Source: an uncultured Anaerococcus sp. (GTDB taxonomy: Bacteria > Bacillota > Clostridia > Tissierellales > Peptoniphilaceae). Taken from it: DNA of 7,741 nucleotides. A program made the position numbers and the translations under genes. This document shows, one piece after another, positions 1 through 6,380 of this stretch. A model generated the notes under the pieces. The model searched no databases. It had not been told where the DNA came from and saw only the letters and a list, made by a program, of their open reading frames with translations. Numbering within the stretch: position 1 is the first letter of the stretch; each line of letters opens with the position of its first letter. Location: assembly GCA_902465755.1 (NCBI GenBank), contig CABQOK010000057.1, forward strand, positions 1-7,741. Direction: 5' to 3'.

Positions 1-953
1 TCGGCGAATTTTTATCTTTTGTAAGGGATACCCAAGGAATTGACCTTGTAGCCATTGCAGCTACCAAAAGAAGCGAGGATAAATTAAGAGAGATTTCTAC
101 AAGATATAATATTGATAAGTTTTATTTGGATTATAGAAAATTAATAGAAGATGAGAATGTAGAAGTAGTCTATGTCGCTCTTCCAAATATCCTCCACTAT
201 GAAGTTATGGATTACGCAATCGAATTAGGCAAGGATATTATTTGCGAGAAGCCTTTTTGTGGAAACTTAAGAGAGAGTAAGGATATCTTTGAGAGGGCCT
301 TTGCCAAGGGAGTCATTGTTCTTGAGGCAGCAAGTCATAGATTTATCCCTAATGCTCTAGCTGTAAGAGATGAGCTTAAGAAGTTAGGAGAGATAAAAAT
401 CGTCTCTTTCAACTATTCCCAATATTCTTCTAGATACAATAGATTCAAAGAAGGAGATATCGCTCCAGTTTTTGATAGGTCTATGAATGGTGGAGCTCTT
501 ATGGATATCAATTTCTATAATGTGGACTACCTATCTATGCTTTTTGGAAAGCCTAAAGATGTAAAGTATTTTCCTAATATGGAAAAAGGAATAGATACAT
601 CAGGCATCCTTTACCTAGACTATGGAGACTTTAAGGCTATTGCTATCGGTAGTAAGGACTCAGATGCAAGTCTAGTTAATACCATTCAAACAGATAGGGG
701 AACTATAGAAATAACTGACGCTATCAATTCTTTTTCATCCTTTAGGATTAAAGAATCTGGAAAGAATATTTTCAGAGAAGTAAACTTAAATCAACCTTGT
801 CACAGGATGGTCTATGAATTTAGACAGTTTCAACAAATCATAAGTCAAAGGGATATGAAAAAGGCAAGATCACTTTCTGAGATAAGTCTTGATACTTCCT
901 GGATTTTGACAGAAGCTAGGAAGTTTGCTGCTATAGATTTCCCAAATGATTAA
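1..953 (+). CDS. Gfo/Idh/MocA family NAD(P)-dependent oxidoreductase, 5'-partial
   Basis: This is a probable cytoplasmic sugar or polyol dehydrogenase (or related redox enzyme) using NAD(P); the substrate cannot be read from sequence. The frame is open from the window edge, with the first full codon at 3, giving 316 visible residues. A TTG at 126 is internal, because family-like Rossmann sequence (GIDLVAIAATKR) continues upstream of it. The true start and the GxGxxG nucleotide-binding loop are missing, probably only 10-20 residues. Visible residues about 1-110 are the rest of the Rossmann domain, with the hallmark EKP motif at 82-84, whose Lys is the usual catalytic residue. The C-terminal alpha/beta substrate domain follows, with GGALMD at 163-168. 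Four residues after that Asp, where the classical members carry His, there is Tyr172, a change common in uncharacterised members. No terminator is evident before manX, but manX has its own promoter, so a functional link to the PTS is only suggestive. Confidence 0.9.
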   Translation, partial: GEFLSFVRDTQGIDLVAIAATKRSEDKLREISTRYNIDKFYLDYRKLIEDENVEVVYVALPNILHYEVMDYAIELGKDIICEKPFCGNLRESKDIFERAFAKGVIVLEAASHRFIPNALAVRDELKKLGEIKIVSFNYSQYSSRYNRFKEGDIAPVFDRSMNGGALMDINFYNVDYLSMLFGKPKDVKYFPNMEKGIDTSGILYLDYGDFKAIAIGSKDSDASLVNTIQTDRGTIEITDAINSFSSFRIKESGKNIFREVNLNQPCHRMVYEFRQFQQIISQRDMKKARSLSEISLDTSWILTEARKFAAIDFPND

Positions 954-978
954 ATGATTTATAGATTCTTGTGCAAAG

Positions 979-987
979 TGTTATAAT
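979..987 (+). promoter_or_regulatory. Extended -10 promoter for the manXYZO operon
   Basis: The 9 bases TGTTATAAT form a perfect extended -10 element: TG, one base, then consensus TATAAT at 982-987. The best -35 candidate is TTTATA at 958-963 with an 18-bp spacer, four of six matches to TTGACA. That weak match fits the usual trade-off in extended -10 promoters. Transcription would start near 993-996, leaving a leader of about 36 nt before the manX ATG. The Shine-Dalgarno AAAGGAG (1019-1025) sits 5 nt before that ATG. I see no -24/-12 (sigma-54) element and no convincing cre site in this 77-bp gap. Confidence 0.75.
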
Positions 988-1030
988 ATAGATATGGTAC
1001 GAATGTATTATTAGAAAGAAAGGAGTTCGT

Positions 1031-2020
1031 ATGGTAGGAATAATACTCGCAAGCCACGGCGGTTTTGCCGATGGTATCAAAGAATCCGCTCAAATGATCT
1101 TTGGCGAGCAAGAAAAATTCGAATCAGTATGCCTACTTCCTTCAATGGGGCCCGATGATTTTAGAGCAAATCTCGAAAAAGCCATTGAAAAGTTAGACAC
1201 TGAAGAGATTCTTTTCTTGGTTGACCTTTGGGGCGGTACACCATTTAACCAAAGCTCAAATTTATTTGAGGGAAATGAGGATAAATGGGCAATTGTTGCT
1301 GGTATGAACCTTCCTATGGTCATAGAAGCTTTAAGCGAGAGATTTACTGCAGAGAAATCTCACGATATAGCAAAGGCTATAGTAGGATCAGCCAAAGAAG
1401 GAGTTAAGATTAAGCCGGAAGAGCTTAATCCAGTAGAAGAAGCTATTGCAGAAGTTAAGGAAGATAATATCCCTAAGGGATCTATTCCAGAAGGAACAGT
1501 TCTTGGAGATGGTAAGATCGATATTGGTCTTGCAAGAATAGACACAAGACTTCTCCACGGACAAGTTGCTACTAGCTGGACCAAATCAATAAATCCTGAC
1601 AGAATCATAGTAGTAAGTGATAGCGTAAGCAAAGATGAACTAAGAAAAAGCATGGTAATGGAAGCAGCTCCTCCAGGAGTTAGGGCTCACGTAATTCCTA
1701 TTTGGAAGATGAAGGAGATTATGGATGATCCACGTTTTGGGTCAACTCGTGCTTTATTGTTGTTTGAAAAACCACAAGATGTCTTAGAATTTCTAGAACT
1801 AGGCGGAAAGCTAGATAAGGTTAATCTAGGATCAATGGCCTACAAACAAGGAGATATCAACCTTACAAATGCTGTTTCTATGGATGCTGACGATGTAAAA
1901 TGTTTTGACAAAATCCTAGAACATGGGATAAAGATCGATGTCAGAAAAGTTCCAGCAGACAAGAGCGAAAACTTCGACAACTTGATGAAAAAAGCTAAAA
2001 GAGAATTAAATATTAATTAA
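1031..2020 (+). CDS. manX: PTS mannose/fructose/sorbose-family IIAB component (ManX)
   Basis: Cytoplasmic phosphocarrier of a mannose-type PTS permease. It takes phosphate from HPr on the IIA domain, passes it to the IIB domain, and from there to the incoming hexose on the membrane IIC/IID pair. The product is 329 aa. IIA (about 1-130) opens MVGIILASHG, with His9 the expected phosphorylation site, and carries the family motif LWGGTPFNQ (67-75). An acidic, Pro-containing linker (about 130-160) leads to IIB (about 163-329). IIB has ARIDTRLLHGQVATSW, with His176 the second phosphorylation site, and PPGVRAH near 214-220. The start is fixed by AAAGGAG 5 nt upstream. Fused IIAB is typical of glucose/mannose PTS (ManX/ManL/MptA) in Firmicutes. 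It leads the manXYZO unit, with manY starting 11 nt downstream. The sequence is intact and both active His are present. Actual sugar preference (glucose, mannose, glucosamine) is inferred from the family. Confidence 0.97.
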   Translation: MVGIILASHGGFADGIKESAQMIFGEQEKFESVCLLPSMGPDDFRANLEKAIEKLDTEEILFLVDLWGGTPFNQSSNLFEGNEDKWAIVAGMNLPMVIEALSERFTAEKSHDIAKAIVGSAKEGVKIKPEELNPVEEAIAEVKEDNIPKGSIPEGTVLGDGKIDIGLARIDTRLLHGQVATSWTKSINPDRIIVVSDSVSKDELRKSMVMEAAPPGVRAHVIPIWKMKEIMDDPRFGSTRALLLFEKPQDVLEFLELGGKLDKVNLGSMAYKQGDINLTNAVSMDADDVKCFDKILEHGIKIDVRKVPADKSENFDNLMKKAKRELNIN

Positions 2021-2031
2021 TAGGAGAAATT

Positions 2032-2847
2032 ATGAATATACTTAATGTTATTTTAATCGTCCTTGTAGCTTTTCTTGCAGGATGTGAAGGAATCTTAGAC
2101 CAATTCCAATTTCACCAACCACTTGTTGCTTGTACCCTAATAGGTCTTGTAACAGGTCACCTAAAAGAAGGCATAATCTTGGGCGGTTCTTTACAATTAA
2201 TAGCCCTCGGTTGGGCAAACGTAGGTGCGGCAGTTGCCCCAGATGCAGCGCTCGCATCAGTAGCTAGTGCTATTATAATGGCGCTTGCCCTAGAAGGCGG
2301 AAGCGAGAATGTAACTAGTGCGATTAATACTGCTATAACCCTTGCAATCCCACTTTCTGTAGCAGGACTATTTCTTACAATGATAGCAAGAACTCTTGCT
2401 ATACCAATGGTTCACGGAATGGATGCAGCAGCAGAAAACGCTGACTTTAGAAAGATTGAAGTTATTTCCTGGATGGGTGTATGTATGCAAGGACTTAGAA
2501 TTGCAATACCAGCTTTAATCCTTTGCTTTATCCCACCAAAGGTAGTAACTGATGCTCTAAATTCTATGCCAGAATGGCTAACAGGAGGAATGGCAGTCGG
2601 TGGTGGAATGGTAGCAGCTGTAGGTTATGCCATGGTTATCAACATGATGAGCACAAAGGAAACTTGGCCATTCTTTGCCCTAGGTTTTGTCTTCGCCGCA
2701 ATTGATCAAATCACCCTAATAGGCCTTGGTGTTATAGGTGTTGTACTTGCGATTATATATATGACTCTTAAAAATCTTGCGACAAGTAACCAAGGTGGAG
2801 GACAAGGTTCAGGCGATCCTCTAGGCGATATCATAAACGATTATTAA
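2032..2847 (+). CDS. manY: PTS mannose/fructose/sorbose-family IIC component (ManY)
   Basis: Integral membrane IIC subunit that, with IID, forms the sugar translocation path of the mannose-type permease. The product is 271 aa, close to the family's usual 260-270. It is strongly hydrophobic with several membrane spans. The N-terminal region CEGILDQFQFHQPLV (residues 18-32), followed by TGHLKEGIILGGSLQLIALGWANVGAAVAPDA, is the diagnostic EIIC-Man signature. Further hydrophobic segments lie around 98-120, 150-166, 185-205 and 215-245. The C-terminus is a hydrophilic Gly-rich tail (GGGQGSGDPLGD), also common in Firmicutes ManY/ManM. The start is supported by AGGAG at 2022-2026, directly after the manX stop and 5 nt before ATG. 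manZ follows after 12 nt, so the two membrane subunits are made from one message. In Lactobacillales and Listeria the homologous IIC/IID pair is also the receptor for class IIa bacteriocins; whether that holds here is unknown. Confidence 0.97.
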   Translation: MNILNVILIVLVAFLAGCEGILDQFQFHQPLVACTLIGLVTGHLKEGIILGGSLQLIALGWANVGAAVAPDAALASVASAIIMALALEGGSENVTSAINTAITLAIPLSVAGLFLTMIARTLAIPMVHGMDAAAENADFRKIEVISWMGVCMQGLRIAIPALILCFIPPKVVTDALNSMPEWLTGGMAVGGGMVAAVGYAMVINMMSTKETWPFFALGFVFAAIDQITLIGLGVIGVVLAIIYMTLKNLATSNQGGGQGSGDPLGDIINDY

Positions 2848-2859
2848 AAAGGAGCAATT

Positions 2860-3798
2860 ATGACTGAAAATATAAACAATAATGAAGAAAGAATTGTCCT
2901 AAGTCAATCTATTCGTAGAAAGGTATGCAACCGTCACCAATTCCTCCAAGGAACATGGAACTACGAGAGAATGCAAAATGGTGGTTGGGCCTTCTCAATG
3001 ATTCCAGCTATCAAGGCTTTATATAAGGACAAAGAAGATCAAAAACTAGCCCTAAAAAGACACCTTGAGTTCTACAACACCCACCCATACGTATCAAGTC
3101 CAGTAATGGGAGTAACCCTTGCTATGGAAGAGGAAAGAGCAAATGGAACTCCAATTGATGATGCGGCAATCAACGGTGTTAAGGTTGGTATGATGGGACC
3201 ACTTGCAGGTGTAGGAGATCCAGTATTCTGGTTTACCCTAAGACCAATTCTAGGAGCTCTAGGAGCATCCCTAGCTCTTTCAGGAAACCCACTAGGTCCA
3301 ATAATATTCTTTGTATTTTGGAATCTAATAAGATATATATTTGAGTGGAAGACTCAAGAGATGGGATATAAGGCAGGTAACGAAATAACAAAAGACCTAT
3401 CTGGAGGACTTCTAGGTAGAGTTACCCTTATGGCATCAATACTCGGTATGTTTATAGTAGGAGCCCTTGTACAAAGATGGGTATCAATCAACTTTACAGT
3501 AAATGTATCAGAGATTACTCAACAGCCAGGATCATATATCGATTGGGCATCTCTTCCAGCTGGAGCTGAAGGAATCAAAGAAGCCCTAACTCAATACCAT
3601 AACATAGGCGCCACAGCCCTAGATCCAGTAAAGGTAACAACCCTACAAGATAACTTGGATAGTTTAATTCCAGGTCTTGTACCACTCTTACTAACTCTAG
3701 GAATCTGTAAACTTCTAAAGAAAGATGTATCTCCAATTGCTATAATAGTCGCTCTATTTGTAATAGGAATTATCGCTAGATTCTTTGGAATTATGTAA
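2860..3798 (+). CDS. manZ: PTS mannose/fructose/sorbose-family IID component (ManZ)
   Basis: Membrane-anchored IID subunit specific to the mannose-type PTS; it pairs with IIC for hexose transport. The product is 312 aa. The N-terminal two-thirds is the conserved IID body: LQGTWNYERMQNGGWAFSM (29-47), RHLEFYNTHPYV (67-78), GVTLAMEEERANG (84-96) and the signature GPLAGVGDPVFW (113-124). Hydrophobic spans follow at about 186-205, 270-285 and 291-309. From memory of the E. coli protein (about 286 aa), the loop between the first and second of these is longer here by roughly 30 residues (about 225-257, Trp, Ala and Gly containing). A similar extra region is known in Gram-positive mannose PTS. The start is set by AAAGGAG ending 6 nt before ATG. 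Its TAA stop shares one base with the manO ATG (TAATG), suggesting translational coupling. Confidence 0.97.
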   Translation: MTENINNNEERIVLSQSIRRKVCNRHQFLQGTWNYERMQNGGWAFSMIPAIKALYKDKEDQKLALKRHLEFYNTHPYVSSPVMGVTLAMEEERANGTPIDDAAINGVKVGMMGPLAGVGDPVFWFTLRPILGALGASLALSGNPLGPIIFFVFWNLIRYIFEWKTQEMGYKAGNEITKDLSGGLLGRVTLMASILGMFIVGALVQRWVSINFTVNVSEITQQPGSYIDWASLPAGAEGIKEALTQYHNIGATALDPVKVTTLQDNLDSLIPGLVPLLLTLGICKLLKKDVSPIAIIVALFVIGIIARFFGIM

Positions 3799-4145
3799 TG
3801 GTTCAATCGCAAAATACCAAAGTCGATTTAACTATCCCTGCCACTAACCTAAATGGCCTTACTTCTCAAGGTAAGGTCATGGTTGGCGATAGGGCTTTTG
3901 AATATTACAATGATAGGAACAAGGCTGATTTTATCCAAATACCTTGGAAAGAAATTAGGCTGGTGACTGCAGCTGTTATCTTTAAGAAGAAAATCACGAG
4001 ATTTGCCATTCACACCAAAAGCAATGGAGATTTTATTTTCTCTACTAGAGATAACAAGAAAACCCTAAGAGCTATAAATAAATATATAGCAGACGATAAA
4101 TTAAGGAAGTCCTTGACTGTACTTGATTATCTAAAAAGAAAATAA
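3798..4145 (+). CDS. manO: DUF956 family protein (ManO), linked to mannose PTS
   Basis: Small protein of 115 aa, without signal peptide or membrane span, so probably cytoplasmic. It matches the DUF956 family: an N-terminal stretch ending in NLNGLTSQGKVMVGDRAFEYYND (about 18-40), then IQIPWKEIRLVTAAVIFKKKITRFAIHTKSNGDFIFSTRDNKKTLRAINKYI, and a basic C-terminus ending in KRK. The alternating beta-strand look of residues 22-85 resembles a PH/GRAM-like barrel, but this is my inference. The family is found almost only as the last gene of mannose PTS operons in Firmicutes (manO, after manLMN or manXYZ), and its biochemical role is unsettled; an effect on man expression has been suggested. It starts on the last base of the manZ stop with only a weak GGA at 3787-3789, so translation probably depends on ribosomes finishing manZ. 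It ends just before the operon terminator. Confidence 0.9.
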   Translation: MVQSQNTKVDLTIPATNLNGLTSQGKVMVGDRAFEYYNDRNKADFIQIPWKEIRLVTAAVIFKKKITRFAIHTKSNGDFIFSTRDNKKTLRAINKYIADDKLRKSLTVLDYLKRK

Positions 4146-4151
4146 TCTTTT

Positions 4152-4175
4152 AAGCCCCTGTTTTGGGGCTTTTTT
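4152..4175 (+). terminator. Rho-independent terminator of the man operon
   Basis: A perfect 7-bp stem, AAGCCCC (4152-4158) and GGGGCTT (4165-4171), encloses a 6-nt TGTTTT loop and runs into a T tract (4170-4175). It begins 7 nt after the manO stop, so it ends the manXYZO message and separates it from the EF-G-like/branching-enzyme unit. Confidence 0.95.
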
Positions 4176-4186
4176 CATTGACTTTG

Positions 4187-4200
4187 TGAAAACATTTTCT
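4187..4200 (+). promoter_or_regulatory. cre-like (CcpA-type) operator, candidate
   Basis: TGAAAACATTTTCT matches 13 of 14 positions of the relaxed cre consensus TGWAARCGYTWNCW. The single mismatch is A for the central G. It is itself a near palindrome (GAAAA, CA, TTTTC). It overlaps the left arm of the 16-bp inverted repeat and ends 6 bp before the proposed -35. On the minus strand the right arm gives TGAAAACATTTATT (4276-4289), 12 of 14. The central CG is usually well conserved in true cre sites, so another regulator is quite possible. Confidence 0.4.
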
Positions 4201-4206
4201 AATTAG

Positions 4207-4235
4207 TGGATAATTTTTTCATTTTGCTATATAAT
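4207..4235 (+). promoter_or_regulatory. Sigma-A promoter for the EF-G-like / branching-enzyme unit
   Basis: The -10 is TATAAT at 4230-4235. A -35 of TGGATA (4207-4212, four of six matches) sits exactly 17 bp upstream. TG at 4225-4226 lies before an overlapping TATATA and may add extended -10 character. Transcription would start about 4241-4243, giving a leader near 60 nt that contains only the right arm of the inverted repeat. Alternative -10-like boxes (TATAGT, TATAAA) lie at 4237-4246 in this AT-rich stretch, and a TTGACT at 4178-4183 lacks a good -10 at the right spacing. Confidence 0.6.
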
Positions 4236-4303
4236 TATAGTATAAATTTAAAAAAGAGCATTTTATTATACAAAAGAATAAATGTTTTCACAAAGGAGTA
4301 AAT

Positions 4304-6352
4304 ATGAAAAATTATGACACATCAAAAATCAGAAATTTAGCTTTAGTCGGTCATTCCAAAGCAGGTAAGACCTCTTTGACAGAATCACTATTATTTAAAA
4401 CTGGTGTGATCGATAAAAAGGGAAAGGTTGAAGAAGGGACAACTGTTTCGGATTATGAAGCACAAGAGAAAAAGAGAAATATTTCCCTCCAAACTTCAAT
4501 AGTTCCAATCGAATATGATGATTTCAAGATTAATTTTATAGATTCTCCTGGATTTTTTGATTTTGAAGGTGAAGTTTTGCAAGCTCTAAGAGCAGCAGAA
4601 TCAGCACTTTTTGTAATAGATGGAGAAAATGGTATAGAAGTAGGAACTGAAAAATATTGGAAATACACCCAAGAGATAAACCTACCTTCTATTATTTTCG
4701 TAAATAAACTAGACAAAGAAAACGCCAACTTCAACAAAGTTGTTTCAGATTTGCATATAGAATTTGGCAAGAAGATTATCCCTCTAACCTTGATGTTAGG
4801 TGAAGGAAAAGATTTCGAAGGTATTATCGATGTAATCGATAAAAAAGCCTACACTTATGAAAATGATGAGAAAAAGGAAGTTGAAATTCCTGAAATAAGA
4901 ATGGCAGAGGTTGAAGAAGTATACAACCAAGTCATAGAAGCTGTTGCTGAATCAGATGATAGCCTAATGGAGAAATTCTTTGAGGGAGAAGAATTTTCAG
5001 AAGAAGAATTCATGAAGGGTCTATCAAAGGCTATACTAGAAGGAGATGTAGTTCCTCTAATAGCAGGTTCCAGCGAAAAACAAATCGGCCTAACCTCTCT
5101 TCTTGATTGCATAGTAAAATACATGCCAGCAATTGACGATGAGGCAGCAAATATAGGTTACAGGGTAAAAGAAGGCTATGAAGCTTTCGAACCAAAGGAA
5201 GATGCACCTTTCTCTGCTGTAGTCTTTAAGACAATAGCAGATCCATTTGTTGGAAAAATTTCTATCTTTAAGGTCCTATCAGGAACTATAAATAAAGACG
5301 ATAAGATATATAATGTAAGTAAGGACGTGGAAGAGAAAGTAGCAAATCTCTTTGTCCTTAGAGGTAAGGAACAAATAAAGGTAGATAAGTTAGTTGCAGG
5401 GGATATAGGAGCCTTCTCTAAGGTGGATTCTGCATCAACTGGAGACAGCTTAGCTACTAAGGAAAATAAAATAGAATATAAGAGAATCAAATATCCACAA
5501 CCTGTTTTATTCTTCGCCATCAAGGCCCTAAGCAAAAATGACGAGGATAAGATCTCAGAAGCCTTACAAAAGCTTGCTGAAGAAGATCCAACCTTCAAGG
5601 AAGAAAGAAATCAAGAGACAAGCCAATCTATCCTATCAGGACTTGGCAATGTCCAACTAGAAGTGTTGATGGACAAACTAAAAGATAACTATTCAGTAAA
5701 TACAGAAGTTGTAGAATACAAGATTCCTTATAGAGAAACAATTAAGTCCAAATCAGATGTTCAAGGAAAACACAAGAAGCAATCCGGTGGTGCAGGCCAA
5801 TACGGAGATGTATTTATCAGATTTGAACCAGTTGATGAAGACTTCGTATTTGATGAAGAAGTATTCGGTGGAGCAGTTCCTAAAAACTACTTCCCAGCTG
5901 TAGAAAAAGGTCTAGTAGAGTCTCTAGCAGAAGGACCACTAGGTGGCTATAAAGTTACTGGAATCAAGGCAACATTGTATGATGGATCCTACCACCCAGT
6001 AGATTCAAATGAACAAGCCTTCAAGACTGCTGCGAAAATAGCCTTCAAAAAGGGTATAGAAGAAGCAGACCCTATCTTACTAGAACCTGTAATGAAACTT
6101 GAAATAAATGTTCCAGATGCTAACATGGGTGATGTAATGGGCGATATGAACAAGAGACGTGGAAGAATCCTTGGTATGGAGCCACAAGCAGACGGAAGTC
6201 AAGTAATCCTTGCTGAAGCACCACTATCAGAGGTTCTAACCTATGCGATTGACCTTAGAAGCCAAACATCAGCACGTGGTTCATTCTCAATGGAATTTGT
6301 AAGATACGAAGAAGTACCAAAAGAGATAACAGCAAAAGTATTAGAAAAATAA
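4304..6352 (+). CDS. Elongation factor G-like translational GTPase, EF-G-2 type
   Basis: A complete five-domain EF-G paralogue of 682 aa, acting on the ribosome. Its precise step (translocation, recycling or stress role) cannot be read from sequence. GTPase domain about 1-285: P-loop GHSKAGKTS (16-24), switch I ending KKRNIS (56-61) instead of RGIT, G3 DSPGFFDF (80-87), G4 NKLD (134-137), G5 GSS (255-257). In G3 the normally invariant His of DTPGH is Phe84. Domain II is about 300-385, III about 398-470, IV about 475-590 (SGGAGQYG 494-501; tip SYHPVDSNEQ 562-571) and V about 593-675. The start is fixed by AAAGGAG (4292-4298), 5 nt from ATG. The P-loop style and altered G3 point to the EF-G-2/FusA2-like group, not the housekeeping fusA, which normally sits with rpsL-rpsG-tuf. 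They also argue against a TetM-type ribosomal protection protein, which keeps the His. It has its own promoter and inverted-repeat region and is probably cotranscribed with the branching-enzyme gene. Confidence 0.92.
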   Translation: MKNYDTSKIRNLALVGHSKAGKTSLTESLLFKTGVIDKKGKVEEGTTVSDYEAQEKKRNISLQTSIVPIEYDDFKINFIDSPGFFDFEGEVLQALRAAESALFVIDGENGIEVGTEKYWKYTQEINLPSIIFVNKLDKENANFNKVVSDLHIEFGKKIIPLTLMLGEGKDFEGIIDVIDKKAYTYENDEKKEVEIPEIRMAEVEEVYNQVIEAVAESDDSLMEKFFEGEEFSEEEFMKGLSKAILEGDVVPLIAGSSEKQIGLTSLLDCIVKYMPAIDDEAANIGYRVKEGYEAFEPKEDAPFSAVVFKTIADPFVGKISIFKVLSGTINKDDKIYNVSKDVEEKVANLFVLRGKEQIKVDKLVAGDIGAFSKVDSASTGDSLATKENKIEYKRIKYPQPVLFFAIKALSKNDEDKISEALQKLAEEDPTFKEERNQETSQSILSGLGNVQLEVLMDKLKDNYSVNTEVVEYKIPYRETIKSKSDVQGKHKKQSGGAGQYGDVFIRFEPVDEDFVFDEEVFGGAVPKNYFPAVEKGLVESLAEGPLGGYKVTGIKATLYDGSYHPVDSNEQAFKTAAKIAFKKGIEEADPILLEPVMKLEINVPDANMGDVMGDMNKRRGRILGMEPQADGSQVILAEAPLSEVLTYAIDLRSQTSARGSFSMEFVRYEEVPKEITAKVLEK

Positions 6353-6380
6353 TTATAGAAAAGAAAGTAAGGAGTATGCT

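Larger units (their letters stand above)
4182..4295. repeat. Perfect 16-bp inverted repeat bracketing a promoter and touching an SD
   Basis: The left arm CTTTGTGAAAACATTT (4182-4197) is the exact reverse complement of the right arm AAATGTTTTCACAAAG (4280-4295). The arms are separated by 82 bp of very AT-rich sequence that contains the likely promoter. Their centres are about 98 bp apart. The right arm overlaps the Shine-Dalgarno (AAAGGAG, 4292-4298) of the EF-G-like gene. Two readings are possible. One is paired operators for a DNA-binding regulator. The other is an RNA stem masking the SD, but only on transcripts that read through from upstream, since the left arm lies before the proposed start site. 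A mobile-element remnant is less likely. Confidence 0.85.

Noticed and set aside
126..953. Starting the oxidoreductase at the TTG codon at 126
   Set aside because: The same frame is open to the window edge and encodes typical Rossmann-domain sequence upstream, so the gene is 5'-truncated by the window and does not start there.
998..1031. TACGAA (998-1003) and TTCGTA (1026-1031) could pair around the manX SD
   Set aside because: Only 6 bp with a 22-nt loop, no extension on either side, and the SD would stay in the loop; too weak to call.
4178..4206. TTGACT at 4178 as the -35 of the EF-G-like gene promoter
   Set aside because: At 16-18 bp downstream the hexamers (TAATTA, AATTAG, ATTAGT) match TATAAT poorly; the TGGATA/TATAAT pair at 4207-4235 is better.
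4182..4295. 114-bp AT-rich unit with 16-bp terminal inverted repeats, flanked by GA on each side, as a possible MITE
   Set aside because: A 2-bp flanking match is expected often by chance, no second copy is present in the window, and the right arm is built into the functional SD. It can be reopened if genome-wide copies are found.
5176..5598. 140-codon open frame on the minus strand inside the EF-G-like gene
   Set aside because: It is antisense to a well-conserved coding sequence, low-complexity (Ser/Leu-rich), with no recognisable family and no SD; a shadow frame. The other minus-strand frames are rejected for the same reason.
4304..6352. A TetM-like ribosomal protection (tetracycline resistance) protein
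   Set aside because: Those proteins keep the DTPGH motif and have a different domain IV; the P-loop, G3 and QSGGAGQYG/SYHPVDSNEQ blocks fit EF-G-2-type factors instead.
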